Shown here: positions 23,508 to 33,672 of the stretch, one piece after another
Layout of the letters: each line of letters begins with the position of its first letter
Position numbering within the stretch: position 1 is the stretch's first letter
From: Thinopyrum elongatum
Taxonomy: Eukaryota; Streptophyta; Magnoliopsida; Poales; Poaceae
Assembly: GCA_011799875.1 (NCBI GenBank)
Contig: CM022299.1
Location: forward strand, 31,523,996-31,587,995
Direction of reading: 5' to 3'
Length of the DNA stretch: 64,000 nt
The notes under the pieces: model-generated
The model's input: the letters and a program-made list of their open reading frames with translations, nothing else
Database searches by the model: none
Told to the model about the DNA's origin: nothing
Program-made: the position numbers and the translations under genes

Positions 23508-23834
23508 TTAGAGCATCTCCAACAACCGCCCAACGCGCGGCGCGCTAAAAACCCATTTACAGCGTGCGGATCGCCTGTTTTAGCACGGCGCGGTGCGCTT
23601 GCTCCAGCAGCCGCTGCAAATTTTAGCGCGCGCGAGCCGCTTCAGCAGCCGCTGCAAAAAACTGCGCGCGCGCTCTCGCACAAACAACATATGCACTTCG
23701 AAATATACAAAAAACATATGCATAGATAAAAAACCGATACATAGATATTTCATAATGCGTATATAGTTCATCATAGCATAGATAGATAAAAAAAATACGG
23801 TGCAATTAGATAAAAACTATGGTGCAACTAGAAC

Positions 23835-24352
23835 CTACTCCGAGTCGTCCTCATCGTCATTCTCGCTGGTGTTGTCCGAGGTATCGAGCCACGCGTCTTG
23901 CCAACGATCATCGTCTGAGTCAAAGAACGACTTCCCACCTGCGTTAACGAGATCGCACCGCGATATGGCCAGTGCCTTCCGCCGACGCCTGTCTGCCCGC
24001 TCCGCGCGGCGCCTTGCCGTCCTCTCCGCCCAGAAGGCGTTCTCATTGACGACGTCCTCCGGGTGGCGCCGGCGCCACTCCGCCATGCCTCGCTCGTCCT
24101 CCTCGGCGATGAGGAGGAGGCGCTGCCGCCGACGGTGTTCCTCACGGTCCTGGTCTGTTATAAGACGAGGCGGAGGGGCGACGGCCTGCGCCTGCTCGCG
24201 CGTGTAGACGTCGTGGAAGTTCATCTGCGCGCGGTCTCGAACGTGCCGAGGCCGAGGCGGACGTCGCCGGACCGGATCTCCGCGTAGAAGGCGCCGGAGG
24301 GGCGCTCGCGGACGCCGCGGTAGCCCGAAGATCCCCGGCGGCGCGGCGGCAT
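23835..24352 (-). pseudogene. AP2/ERF-domain-like gene remnant carried by the transposon
   Basis: From ATG at 24352 the frame starts MPPRRRGSSGYRGVRERPSG and continues AFYAEIRSGDVRLGLGTFET: the N-terminal half of an AP2/ERF DNA-binding domain (YRG element, then the strand with AEIR and the GTFET turn). It stops after two Arg codons at 24221, where the C-terminal half of the domain should follow. The second frame starts at 24224 (overlap ATGA) with MNFHDVYTREQAQAVAPPPR and continues for 129 codons through Arg-rich and acidic segments to DDSE at 23835. A deletion of the middle of the AP2 domain that also shifts the frame explains both. Intact relatives would be single proteins that bind GCC-box-like DNA. 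This copy should not. Confidence 0.7.
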
Positions 24353-24441
24353 GGTGGCGCGGTGGTGGCGGGACGAGGAAGCGGTGCGAGCGTGCATGGC
24401 AGTGTGGAAAGCGATGGGAGGCCGCGTGGCGAGCGCCGCAA

Positions 24442-24448
24442 TTTATAG
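24442..24448 (-). promoter_or_regulatory. TATA box of the AP2-like transposon gene
   Basis: Minus-strand CCTATAAATTG lies about 90 bp upstream of the ATG at 24352 with a pyrimidine-rich leader between, inside the transposon. Confidence 0.55.
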
Positions 24449-24634
24449 GCGCGCCGGAAGAGGTGCGCCAAATCTAGCGCACGCCCGCCCGCTTTCTCCC
24501 GCGCGCGCGCAATCGTTTCCCGCGCGCGCTAGTTTCCCGCCTCCGCTGGAGCGCGCGAAAAAGTCCCGCGCGTGCTAAAGTGGCAGTTTACCACGCGCGC
24601 GCGTCTTTTGGCGCCGCTGTTGGAGATGCTCTTA

Positions 24635-25205
24635 ACTGCAGTGCAGACACACTGACGCTCAAAAAAAAAGAATTCTGCTTGTATTCCAGGATAACCCCAC
24701 AGCCCAACTGGACTGGAGCCCAAATGGCCTTACCCCACAGCCCAACGAAGCCCGAGGCCGAACAACCAAAACCAAACAGCTCTGCCTAGCAGCCCATTTC
24801 CTATGCTTTTTTAGCCTAGCCCAGAGTAACACAGCCCAGCCCATATCCTTCCGGCTTTCGCCGCAGCTCGCCAGCAACTACCGCTCGCCGGCTCGCCTCC
24901 AGGCTAGCCAGCACCGCACGCCGCCGCCACGACCGCATCGCCTGCCCCCCGCCGTCGCACGCCACCGCCGCTCCCTACCAGGCCCGCCATTGCCGTCTGT
25001 CGCACCTCCTACTCCGAAGTTCCTGCGCCGTGCTCCTCCCCGTCCCTCTCTCGAGGCGTCCGTCGTCCTCCGACCACGACAACGGTGGAGGTGCGCCACC
25101 GACGCGACGACTCCAACCAGTGAATCCGAGCACGCACCTCACACTATTCTACCGCGTTCTTGACCCCTTGCCACAAACAAAACCCACCTCCCCCTCCTCG
25201 CCGGT
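24635..25205 (+). promoter_or_regulatory. Upstream region and 5' leader of the ASB gene
   Basis: Nothing else is recognisable here. The stretch becomes C- and T-rich toward the gene, as expected of a grass 5' leader. No single TATA box can be assigned with confidence. Confidence 0.35.
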
Positions 25206-28058
25206 ATGGCCTACTCCCACCTCGCCGTGGCCTCTTCACCGGCGGCCACCGGCACTGCGTTGCGCTCTGGGGCGACATCCCCCACCGCCGGTTTCGCGCG
25301 CCTTCCCGCGACTCACCGTACGAATCGCTCCATGTTTTATGCCTCCATTTCGATGCGGCTCTACATATCTTAGATTGATTGGATTCCCTCCCCCCCATCT
25401 CGCAGGTCCTGAGAAAGGCTTGCTGGCCCTCAGGGGTAGGAGGGCGCTGACACCGGTTGTCGTTGCCGCCGGGCCAGCCGCGGCGGCCGATTTGGGCGGA
25501 CGCCCGGCCACGGTGAAGCAGCCCATCATCGTCATCGACAACTACGATAGCTTTACCTACAACCTGTGCCAGGTATATGGTTTCACAGGTAGTGGTTAAA
25601 GTCATGAATTCTGTTATAATTTACTTTTGTTTCGCCTGTCTTGTTTGCACTAAGATCAAACGATTTTATAGGTGATTGTTTGGAGATCTTACATGAATGT
25701 GTCTCTACATTTGAGAAAGTAACATGAATCTGCTAAATATTTTTGTACATTTGAGAAGTAACAAGAATCTGCCACAGATGCTGTTAATATCTAGTTTGTC
25801 CCAAACAATGTTGACAGTGGGCGATAACTGATTGGCAACCAAAGTCGCAAGAGAAACCTTATTAGAAGTACAAAGTTGGATCCTCGGAACTATTAAACGA
25901 TTTTCCATTTCAAAGTATGCCCTTTCTGTGTTGCACTCCTTGTCTGGGACATCCAAATTAGAATCAGGTATGTATGGTTTCGTTAGGTTCCGTGTTTCTT
26001 TCCGTGGAATATCTTCAAGTGCTTACTGACTTCTTCTTTAAGTATTTGTCATTTTAGAATGGTACAGAAAATCTTCGACCAAAACAAACGTACACAATGA
26101 TATAACATGTATCATTTAAACTGGATTGCTAAATTAGACAAAATTGACTTGTTAAAGGTTATGTTAATATGTGACAGGAATCACAAATATATTATTGGGA
26201 AATATTATCTGTGTATATCTTGATTAGGTTACCCAAGTTAACATGACAAGTAGACATTTATGAGTGGTAGTGATATGTATTTAGTTTTTGTTGTGAAAGA
26301 TTATTTCTGGAAATAATGTGTTTGCAATAGTAAAAAAAAATGTGTTTGCATGTCTTGAGCATGTTGTCTCTTACAATTGCTGAAGAAAAAATGTAGCAAG
26401 GACTAAGGAGCGATACAACATATAAGGGAACAATTGTTTTTGATGTAGGGACATATAAAGGAACAATTTGTTTAGATGTGAGAATAATATGGGCCGTGGG
26501 AATTTTTTTCTTCGGAAGCACATGCTTATGAGACGATTAAGTTTATTTTTGTACCTTTATATTAATATGGCATTAACACATGCTATGAGAATACAAGTCT
26601 TGCTGAAATTGAGTGTTTGATGCAGTATATGGGGGAGCTTGGATTACATTTTGAGGTGTACCGTAATGATGAACTTACCATAGAGGATGTAAAGAGGTAT
26701 AGTTCTCTGAGCACATGTTCAATTACGATTTATTTTCTGTCTGATCCATCTAAAGGGATTATACATATTACAACTTTGCTGATGATGTTCCTTTTTTAAA
26801 ATCTCTTCTAGGATGAAACCACGAGGAATACTTATTTCTCCAGGGCCTGGTAAGTTTCTCTTCTTGAATCTCATAACAGTTGTAAGTTTCTGAGCTTAAC
26901 AGTTATATTCATATTTCTTTAGGCGAACCACAAGATTCAGGTATATCATTGCAGACTGTTCTGGAACTCGGGCCAACCATCCCAATATTCGGAGTTTGCA
27001 TGGGTCTGCAGTGCATTGGAGAGGCTTTTGGAGGTTAGATTTATCTCTATGGACACAAGGTTTTTCAAGACCTGTTCTTCTGTCTTGCTGATATTTTTTC
27101 TTACAGGAAAGATTATTCGCGTTCCTTCTGGTGTGATGCATGGAAAAAGCTCCCCAGTTCACTATGACGAAGTTTTAGGAAAGGCCATATTTGAGGGCTT
27201 GTCAAAGTATGATTTCTCAACAATTCAGTAAATCCCATGGATATTTTGGTTCTAGCTTACATTACATAACAGTCAACTGACACCGGTATTGCAAACATTA
27301 AATTACACACATCTCATGATTGCTTCTGTTTTTTTATGATAATTAGGATTTACGAATGCTGTTGGGCTCTGTTTACCTGTTTAGAGCACTTGTTTTCGTC
27401 TTGAGAAATTCTGTAGCATGTGCCATGCAATGGTAAGTCAGAATGTCAACATATTCAGTTAGTATTGATGATAGAATTTTAGTCCGGAGTAGCTTTTTTT
27501 TATCAGGGAATAAGCTTCTGTTTGTTTCCTTGTTCAGTCTGGCACTTATCCAAAGTGAGGCTTTTGGTTTGACATGATCCTTGATCACTTGCATGGACAG
27601 CCCTTTTACCGCTGCAAGATATCATAGCTTGGTCATTGAGAAGGAAAGCTTCCCACATGACGAACTGGAAATCACGGCATGGACTGAAGATGGACTTATC
27701 ATGGCCGCCCGCCACAAGAAGTACAAGCATGTCCAGGTATTTCTCAACTCCATGCTTCAGGCCGCATTATGTGTCTGCTTAGGCACAATCACGCGAGCCA
27801 TACCTGAGGTGTTCTTCTTTTCTTCTCTCGAAAAGAGGGACAACACCCCTGGCCTTTGCATCGAACGATGCATACAGCCCTCTGAGGTGTCGTTCCGTAG
27901 CTGCGTGAGTGCTAACTGGTATGATGTAATAACTCTTTCAGGGGGTCCAGTTCCACCCAGAGAGTATCATCACCCCTGAAGGCAAGAGAATCATCCTCAA
28001 CTTTGCGAGATACGTCGAGGAGTTTGAGAAGCAGACCTCGGACTCAGTAGGGAACTAG
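25206..28058 (+). CDS. ASB: Anthranilate synthase beta subunit (glutamine amidotransferase), chloroplastic, 283 aa
   Basis: Eight exons with GT-AG introns: 25206-25317, 25406-25572, 26626-26696, 26812-26849, 26923-27033, 27107-27206, 27601-27736, 27942-28058. They join in frame to 283 codons, the usual length. Residues 1 to about 65 are Ala/Ser/Arg-rich like a plastid transit peptide. The class I glutamine amidotransferase domain starts at IIVIDNYDSFTYNLCQ. It has the ILISPGPGEPQDSG loop, the nucleophile Cys155 in FGVCMGLQCIGEAFGG, and the His250/Glu252 pair in VQFHPES. The subunit releases ammonia from glutamine for the alpha subunit, which makes anthranilate from chorismate, the first committed step of tryptophan synthesis in plastids. 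No stop or frameshift was found, so it is probably functional. The long intron 2 (1053 bp) holds no recognised insertion. Confidence 0.95.
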
Positions 28059-28415
28059 AGTAATCGAGAAGTAGAGCACTTAGGGGAACTAGATAGATGC
28101 TATTGTCGGGAAGGGCCCAAGCCAAGAAGCAGATTCAGAGATAAGGAACAAGTGAAAAGGGCTTTCCGTTGCCGTTCATTTGGTTCATTGTAATAGTATT
28201 CATCGTGGACCGAGATCTCTTGTAAACTTGATCAACTTTGTGCATCGCGGGGGCTCTTTGTGAACGATAAATCAGTGGAAGCTGAGGCTGTTTAACATCT
28301 TGGACTGGTTCAGGGCGGGCCAGGCTTTGCTGTGCTCCATTTCATTGTTGGGCCCTGTTGTTTTGGCAGCCTGAATATGATTTCCTACGTCGTGTTCACA
28401 GGTGGAACGGGTGGG
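28059..28415 (+). other. 3' flank of ASB
   Basis: Presumed 3' UTR and flank. A gataaat sequence near 28265 could act in polyadenylation, but plant signals are weak. Ends at the tiny retroposon below. Confidence 0.4.
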
Positions 28416-28439
28416 CTGTTTCTCAAAAAAAAAAAAAAA
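28416..28439 (+). mobile_element. Ultra-short LINE-tail insertion (24 bp)
   Basis: The insert ctgtttctc plus 15 A is flanked by ggtggaacgggtggg (28401-28415) and ggtggaacgagtggg (28440-28454), a 15-bp duplication with one mismatch. The tail is like that of a LINE 3' end; nothing else of an element is present. Confidence 0.75.
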
Positions 28440-28454
28440 GGTGGAACGAGTGGG

Positions 28455-29025
28455 CAAACATGCTTACCTGATCATACAACATTTTTGCCCAGATTTTGTA
28501 CCGAATGTTTGGCAAAAATGCTATGGAAAATGGTTAGTGAATGCCTCCATGGCTCCATCAACATGTAGTTTTTTCTGGTACACTGTCCGGACGGCTTTCA
28601 TAAAAGGCCCTTCAATGCATTTGCAGGTACGCTCAAGTTTTTCTGGTACCATTCCTGGAAGCCATAGGATATTAGGATGGATACGATCTGGATGGCCCGT
28701 TACCCCATAGGTTTAAATTAAGGAAAACGCTTGCCTTCAACCGACCGATTTCTAGGTGGGCGTCCGCCATCTTCATCCCCGTCAGATTGGTTCTTCATCG
28801 GACGATCAGGAGCTAACATCCACCTCCTTCATATTTCTTGCAACTCCACCCTTGCTTCAGAAGGCAAAACCGCAACTAGGCAAGTGCAAGTCACACCCTT
28901 CCCTCAAAGCTTCTCAAAAAAGGAAAAAAATCGCCTATGTGGCAAAAGAGTAGTTATTTGTACTCCTAGATAGAACCCTTGTGTCACTTGAATACATCAC
29001 TGTGAGTAACACATACAATAATCTA
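28455..29025. repeat. Unassigned sequence with a dispersed-repeat fragment
   Basis: 28735-28860 is related to the reverse complement of about 11680-11800. Otherwise nothing recognised. Short frames here carry no motif. Confidence 0.3.
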
Positions 29026-29113
29026 CTCCCTTTGTCCCATAATATTAGACATTTTTTGACACTACACACTGTAAGTACATTATTTTGTACTCCGTCCGTC
29101 ACAACGGAGGGAG
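29026..29113. mobile_element. Stowaway-type MITE, internally shortened
   Basis: The left end ctccctttgtcccataatat and right end ending cggagggag are flanked by TA (29024-29025 and 29114-29115). The element is only 88 bp, so most of the inside or one arm is lost. Confidence 0.65.
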
Positions 29114-29882
29114 TAATAATCTACTTATCATGTATCAACACCATTGCCGTGTTTGTAATAGGCTTGCCTCAACACCTTATATCGATGGCCCATACAAAGT
29201 TTTATGTAAGAAAAGCGGGTCGATAATGGCAGTCACCATCAGACGAAATCTGAAGATCCATTCGCCACCGAGCTGACATTGACGCCACAAAGCAGCCGCT
29301 AGAACACAAGGATAAATTAACTACCCCTGTCTAGTGTTGATCTTTTCCGATAAGCACCGCCTGCACATGCATCTCGCCACTGTACTGGACCAGGGTCTGG
29401 AGTGGATGCAAAGCAAAACCACCTAGTCCCCTAGTACTACCCTGGCCGCCTGACAAACCCGGGTCAAACAAAGATCAAAGGCACATGATGGGAAGTGAGG
29501 TGACATTGTGCTCCACAAACCGACCGGAAACCTCAGCCACGAATGACTGATTCCATGAGCGGTAAAATAAGAGCAATGATAGTCCGGTGCTCCAACTTGG
29601 CTGGCTATCCCGTCGCCTAGCATTCGTTTTTGACTGAGCACGGGACCCCAGGCCATCAGAGAGCATCACGGGCACGGGCTCACTGGCTCGTGTAACCATG
29701 TGACGGCGACGTGCAATCCTACCGCTGCCGGTCGCCAGGAAGAAAACGTCGAGGAAACGGGAGGAGCTCACCATGCATATGCAAGTGGGCCGCGGCAGCT
29801 AGCCAGCGCTCGTGCCGTGGCAGAAGAGAAAAATCTCCGTGCCAAGTGCAACTCGATCGATCGATCGAGGAGCTGTTGCTAG
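29114..29882. other. Unassigned sequence
   Basis: No gene recognised. A gatcgatcgatcga run lies near 29855. Confidence 0.35.
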
Positions 29883-29898
29883 TCTTTCGATGTACCTG

Positions 29899-31046
29899 AG
29901 ACTTCCCAAACAAAATATCTAGATTTTGGCAGACCTCTCCCCTCCTCCCTTCCCCCACGCCGCCCGCTCGGGCGACAAGGGGGGCGAACCCTAGCCGCGC
30001 CGCCGGGCTCAACCCCCTCCCTTCCTCGCCGCCGCCTGAGGCAGCCGCCGGGCAAGCCCGGGGTGCCAAGGATGGTGGCCGCGGGGCCTCGGCTGCCCTA
30101 CCTCTGCGTGGGGAGCCCTGGATCTGGAGCGGCGGCTCCTTTGGCGAGGCACGACAGGCTCCGGCGAGCAGCCGTGCGGGCGGTGGATCTGGCGTCCTGG
30201 CCGCGCGGACGGCGGGATCCCGATGGTCGTTGGCGGCTAGCTGCGGCTTCTGCGGTGGCCGGTGCGCGCGATCTGGCGCCTCCTCTCCTCCCCTGTTCGG
30301 CGTGCGGGCCAGCCTGGTCGGGCCGCGCTTCCTTTGGTCGCCGGTTCTGTACAGGTGGCGCTGTTGGTGGCGGGGATCTAGTTCGGGTGAAATCCCTGGC
30401 CGGCCGCGCCGACGGCGACGCCTGAGGGCGCCGTTCCCCTCCTTGAAGGCGTCGGTATGGACTGATCTCCTCACTTCCCCTTCCCCTAGGTCTCCAGGAC
30501 GAAAGCCCTAACTTTGTTGGGCGGCGGAGGAGCTCACGGCGCCGTTCCCTTCTTGAAGGCGCCGCTTTGGGAACCTTGGGGTTGGGTGGCGCTTGTGGGT
30601 GGTGGGCGACGGCGGTGGTGCGGCCCTATCCTAGCATGGATCTGCGTCTGTTGCTTCGAGATGGACTCGCGTAGGTGGAGGTCGTCGTTTGGCGTCGTGG
30701 TGGCGTCGATGGCGGAGGACATGCCAAGGTTGACACCTCAATCTGCTTTGAAGAGGCGACGACACATGTGAGTGCGTCGGACCGGTTTGTGCACCGGACC
30801 CGGTATGTGGCTCGGTCGGGGTCTCCGGTTTTAGATGTTAGACTTAGGTGAGAGGTCTGGGTATGTGACCCAGCTTGCACTCCTTCATCATATGTATAGG
30901 AGTAGCGGCAGATGTTGACAAGATGGCGGATTCAGACATATTGTTGTTCTATTTTGTAAGGTTCTCGAGAATAATCAATAAAAATGACCGTATGCATCTT
31001 TCAGGTGCAGAGACCGGGGGTCATCCTCCTTTTCTTAAAAAAAATT
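29899..31046 (+). mobile_element. Poly(A) retroposon without reverse transcriptase, 1.15 kb
   Basis: Flanked by the perfect 16-bp duplication tctttcgatgtacctg (29883-29898 and 31047-31062) and ending in a short A run (31037-31044). The 5' half is very GC-rich. The 3' end (gagaccgggggtcatcctcc then ttttc plus A) resembles the tail of the LINE ending at 6206. A 120-codon plus-strand frame (30063-30425, MVAAGPRLPYLCVGSPGSGA) and a 251-codon minus-strand frame exist but look compositional. It is either an internal deletion derivative of a LINE (5' UTR joined to 3' end) or a transcript mobilised by LINE proteins. Confidence 0.8.
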
Positions 31047-31062
31047 TCTTTCGATGTACCTG

Positions 31063-31440
31063 GCGTCTTGGCCTGGATCCTGCTCTTCCACAGCTTTCGT
31101 TTCACTGGGAGCCTCTTCTGCGCCAGCACGTGTCATTAAAGATGTGCTAGCGAGCGATCGACTTTGACAGCATGTGGTAGCGACGGATCGATCCGGACAG
31201 GTTCACCGCGGTTTTTCACCCTTCTTCTAGCTCATCTGTTGCTGTTGGCCATAGGGAAAATATACTGGTAGTAATATAACCTGTCGTAGTAGATAATTAT
31301 GTTGGGAACTTGGACTATCTCGCGACCTTTTGTGTAAGTTCACTAGCGCCGAGATTTGAGTTGGATGTCGCCGGGGATGGGGACAGCCTACTAGCCGGGA
31401 GCACCAACACGAGCCACGCAAATAGGATTACGCACGTGCA
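31063..31440. other. Unassigned sequence between retroposon and MITE
   Basis: Nothing recognised. The first 16 bp are the second copy of the retroposon target site. Confidence 0.4.
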
Positions 31441-31442
31441 TA

Positions 31443-31685
31443 CTCACTCCGTCTTTGAAAGAGTGTACTTTTAATTTTATTGGAAAGTTAATTTTTTTTA
31501 TGTTTGACCGTATTTATATAATAATACATCAACATTTATGCCATCAAATTAGTAGTATTAGATTCATGATAAAATATATTTTCACCATATAACTTTTGGT
31601 TTCACAAACATTGATATATTTTTGCACAAACTCGATCAAACTATCCAATAAAGTTGGAAGTACACTCTTTCAAGGACGGAGGGAG
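31443..31685. mobile_element. Stowaway MITE (243 bp)
   Basis: Terminal inverted repeats ctcactccgtctttgaaaga and, at the right, tctttcaaggacggagggag, flanked by TA duplications (31441-31442 and 31686-31687). AT-rich inside. Confidence 0.9.
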
Positions 31686-33485
31686 TATGGTGTCCAACTG
31701 GCTTGGATCCCTTTCCCGTCTGTTTTCCTGAGCAGATCGATGCTTATTAAGACCGCCATAACTTCTACGTATCTGAATGGTTGATCGGCATCAACTACTC
31801 CCTCCGTCTAGGTGTATAACTCACCTTAGGAAAACCAAATAATTCCAAAACACTTAGGCACGGTACATTAACGGGAAAAAAATTCGGTGGAGACCGGCTG
31901 CAAACCTCCTTCTGTGCAGCCCCACCTTCGATGCACGCCACGTGGACAAGCTCAGCATCGTATGGTTCGTCTCCTCCGCATCAGTTCCCAAGCGTTCCGC
32001 GGCTCCCGGCTCGGCTCGGCTCCTTAGCGTTGGGGATTCGATCCTGACTGCCGCGACCGGTTCACGAATCACGAGCGCGCCGCCGCTGCCTGGATTCGCC
32101 TCCTCTGTCGCCTGGGTTCGCCCTCGCCGTCGCCTGCAGTCGCCTCCATCAAAGCCGTCCGTCTCCGAAACTCCGGCCGGCAAGGATAGTTTCCCCACCC
32201 AGCTCTCCACCTCCTGTACTCAAGTGCTAGCTATGTATATATGCCGCTGTTGTTGCTCTTGCTGGCGCTGGCTTGTCATCCATACATCACATGTCAGAGC
32301 AAATACCTTTATTTCGATTCATTTGCACCCATTGCAGTTCAACTGTATCTGTATGCACTTTTTTTTTGCACCAACAGTGGTAATTGAAAAGATTTTTTTT
32401 AATGTTTAGTACATACTCCCTCCATTAATTCCAATGCTACTCAAGATTTTAGAAGATTATGGATATTGGAATATATCCATCAGGCAGGATCTTGTCATGC
32501 TTTGGATTTCAATTGCTACTGATTGATATTGTTCTGTCACCGTATACAATGTTTGGAAGATGTTGATCTATTATGTATTTCTGCATTGTATCGACCATTT
32601 TAGATGATGGACACAAATGTGAACATAATTTTAGTTATCGGAAATGTAAACAAGTAATGCCAATATCTCGTAATCCGTGAACTGAAAGAAAAAGTTGTCA
32701 CACTTAATGGCAGAAAGAGACAATTAGAAGCACAAGTTAATCATCTACATGACCAAAATATGTATGTAAATATTCTTACTTGTGCACTTTTATTATATCA
32801 TCACTGAATTTTGATAATGCATTAGTTATCACTTGCATTGCACACTCAAACTTCCTTCTAAGGGACAGCTTTTCACTGCAATGAAGCGAAGAAATCTGCT
32901 ATGGGTTCAAGGTCAAGGTGTGATTTATACTACTGTTGGTCCAGAAAATTGTCGAACTTATGGTTTACGGAAGGTATCTTGTGTCCAGTCTGGGTTCTCC
33001 AAGCCACCGACTATTTGCAACTTCACCTACAGAGGGAGACATTGCGGATCAAGCCTGCTAATGTAATGATCAAGTAGTGTAGAGAATTATTTTTGTAGTG
33101 ATCAAATTATACATGTAGAGATATTTCTTATTGACAGATTGAAATGGCAATGTACGATGTATGCAATGAGTTATTTGTAGATTGGGTCACAGGATCAAGT
33201 TTCAAGATTTGTGGACTGCTGGTTTAGAAGATATGTATTCCAAGTTGGTTGTCCTGAAAGGCTGACATGTTTCATAGTTGAGTCTTGCTCTTATAGCCAT
33301 CTTAATGAGGTTTCCTCAAGACAAAAATATTTATAGAGTAATATAGGATGAAAAGTTTCTTGCTCCAGTAAAATTGCATGATTTTTGTGCTTTTGGTTTG
33401 GAAGCTACAAAAACAATGAAGGAAAATTGTCCGGATTTTCAAACAGATTGTGTTCTTTTACTTGAGTTGAAGTCTTACTTAATCG

Positions 33486-33503
33486 CCCCCGCAAAAAAAA
33501 AAA
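33486..33503 (+). mobile_element. Ultra-short LINE-tail insertion (18 bp)
   Basis: The insert cccccgc plus 11 A lies between perfect 16-bp copies of aagtcttacttaatcg (33470-33485 and 33504-33519). Confidence 0.85.
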
Positions 33504-33618
33504 AAGTCTTACTTAATCGAAAGATAAGAATAATATCCTTGATAAAGTTGTATCTCATTTTGTGAAGATTCCAAAAAGTGTATTTTATTTGGAACCTTGA
33601 TTCTATACATTAAAAGAT

Positions 33619-33672
33619 ACTCCCTTTAAAGAAATATAAGAGCATTTAGATCACTACTAAAAGTACTTCTAT
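33619..33672. mobile_element. Half of a MITE
   Basis: actccctttaaagaaatataa with agagcatttagatcactact resembles one arm of a common grass MITE; the mirrored arm is absent. Confidence 0.45.

Larger units (their letters stand above)
23511..24631 (-). mobile_element. PIF/Harbinger-like element carrying an AP2-like gene
   Basis: Terminal inverted repeats GAGCATCTCCAACA (23511) and TGTTGGAGATGCTC (ending 24631) are flanked by the 3-bp duplication TTA (23508-23510 and 24632-24634), the target preference of PIF/Harbinger elements. The 1.12 kb inside holds no transposase. It holds one minus-strand gene with a TATA box and an AP2/ERF-type start. It would depend on a transposase supplied elsewhere. 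Confidence 0.8.

Noticed and set aside
29719..30474. 251-codon minus-strand frame in the retroposon
   Set aside because: Arg/Pro/Ala-rich compositional frame in GC-rich DNA; no homologous motif, and the poly(A) orientation is plus.
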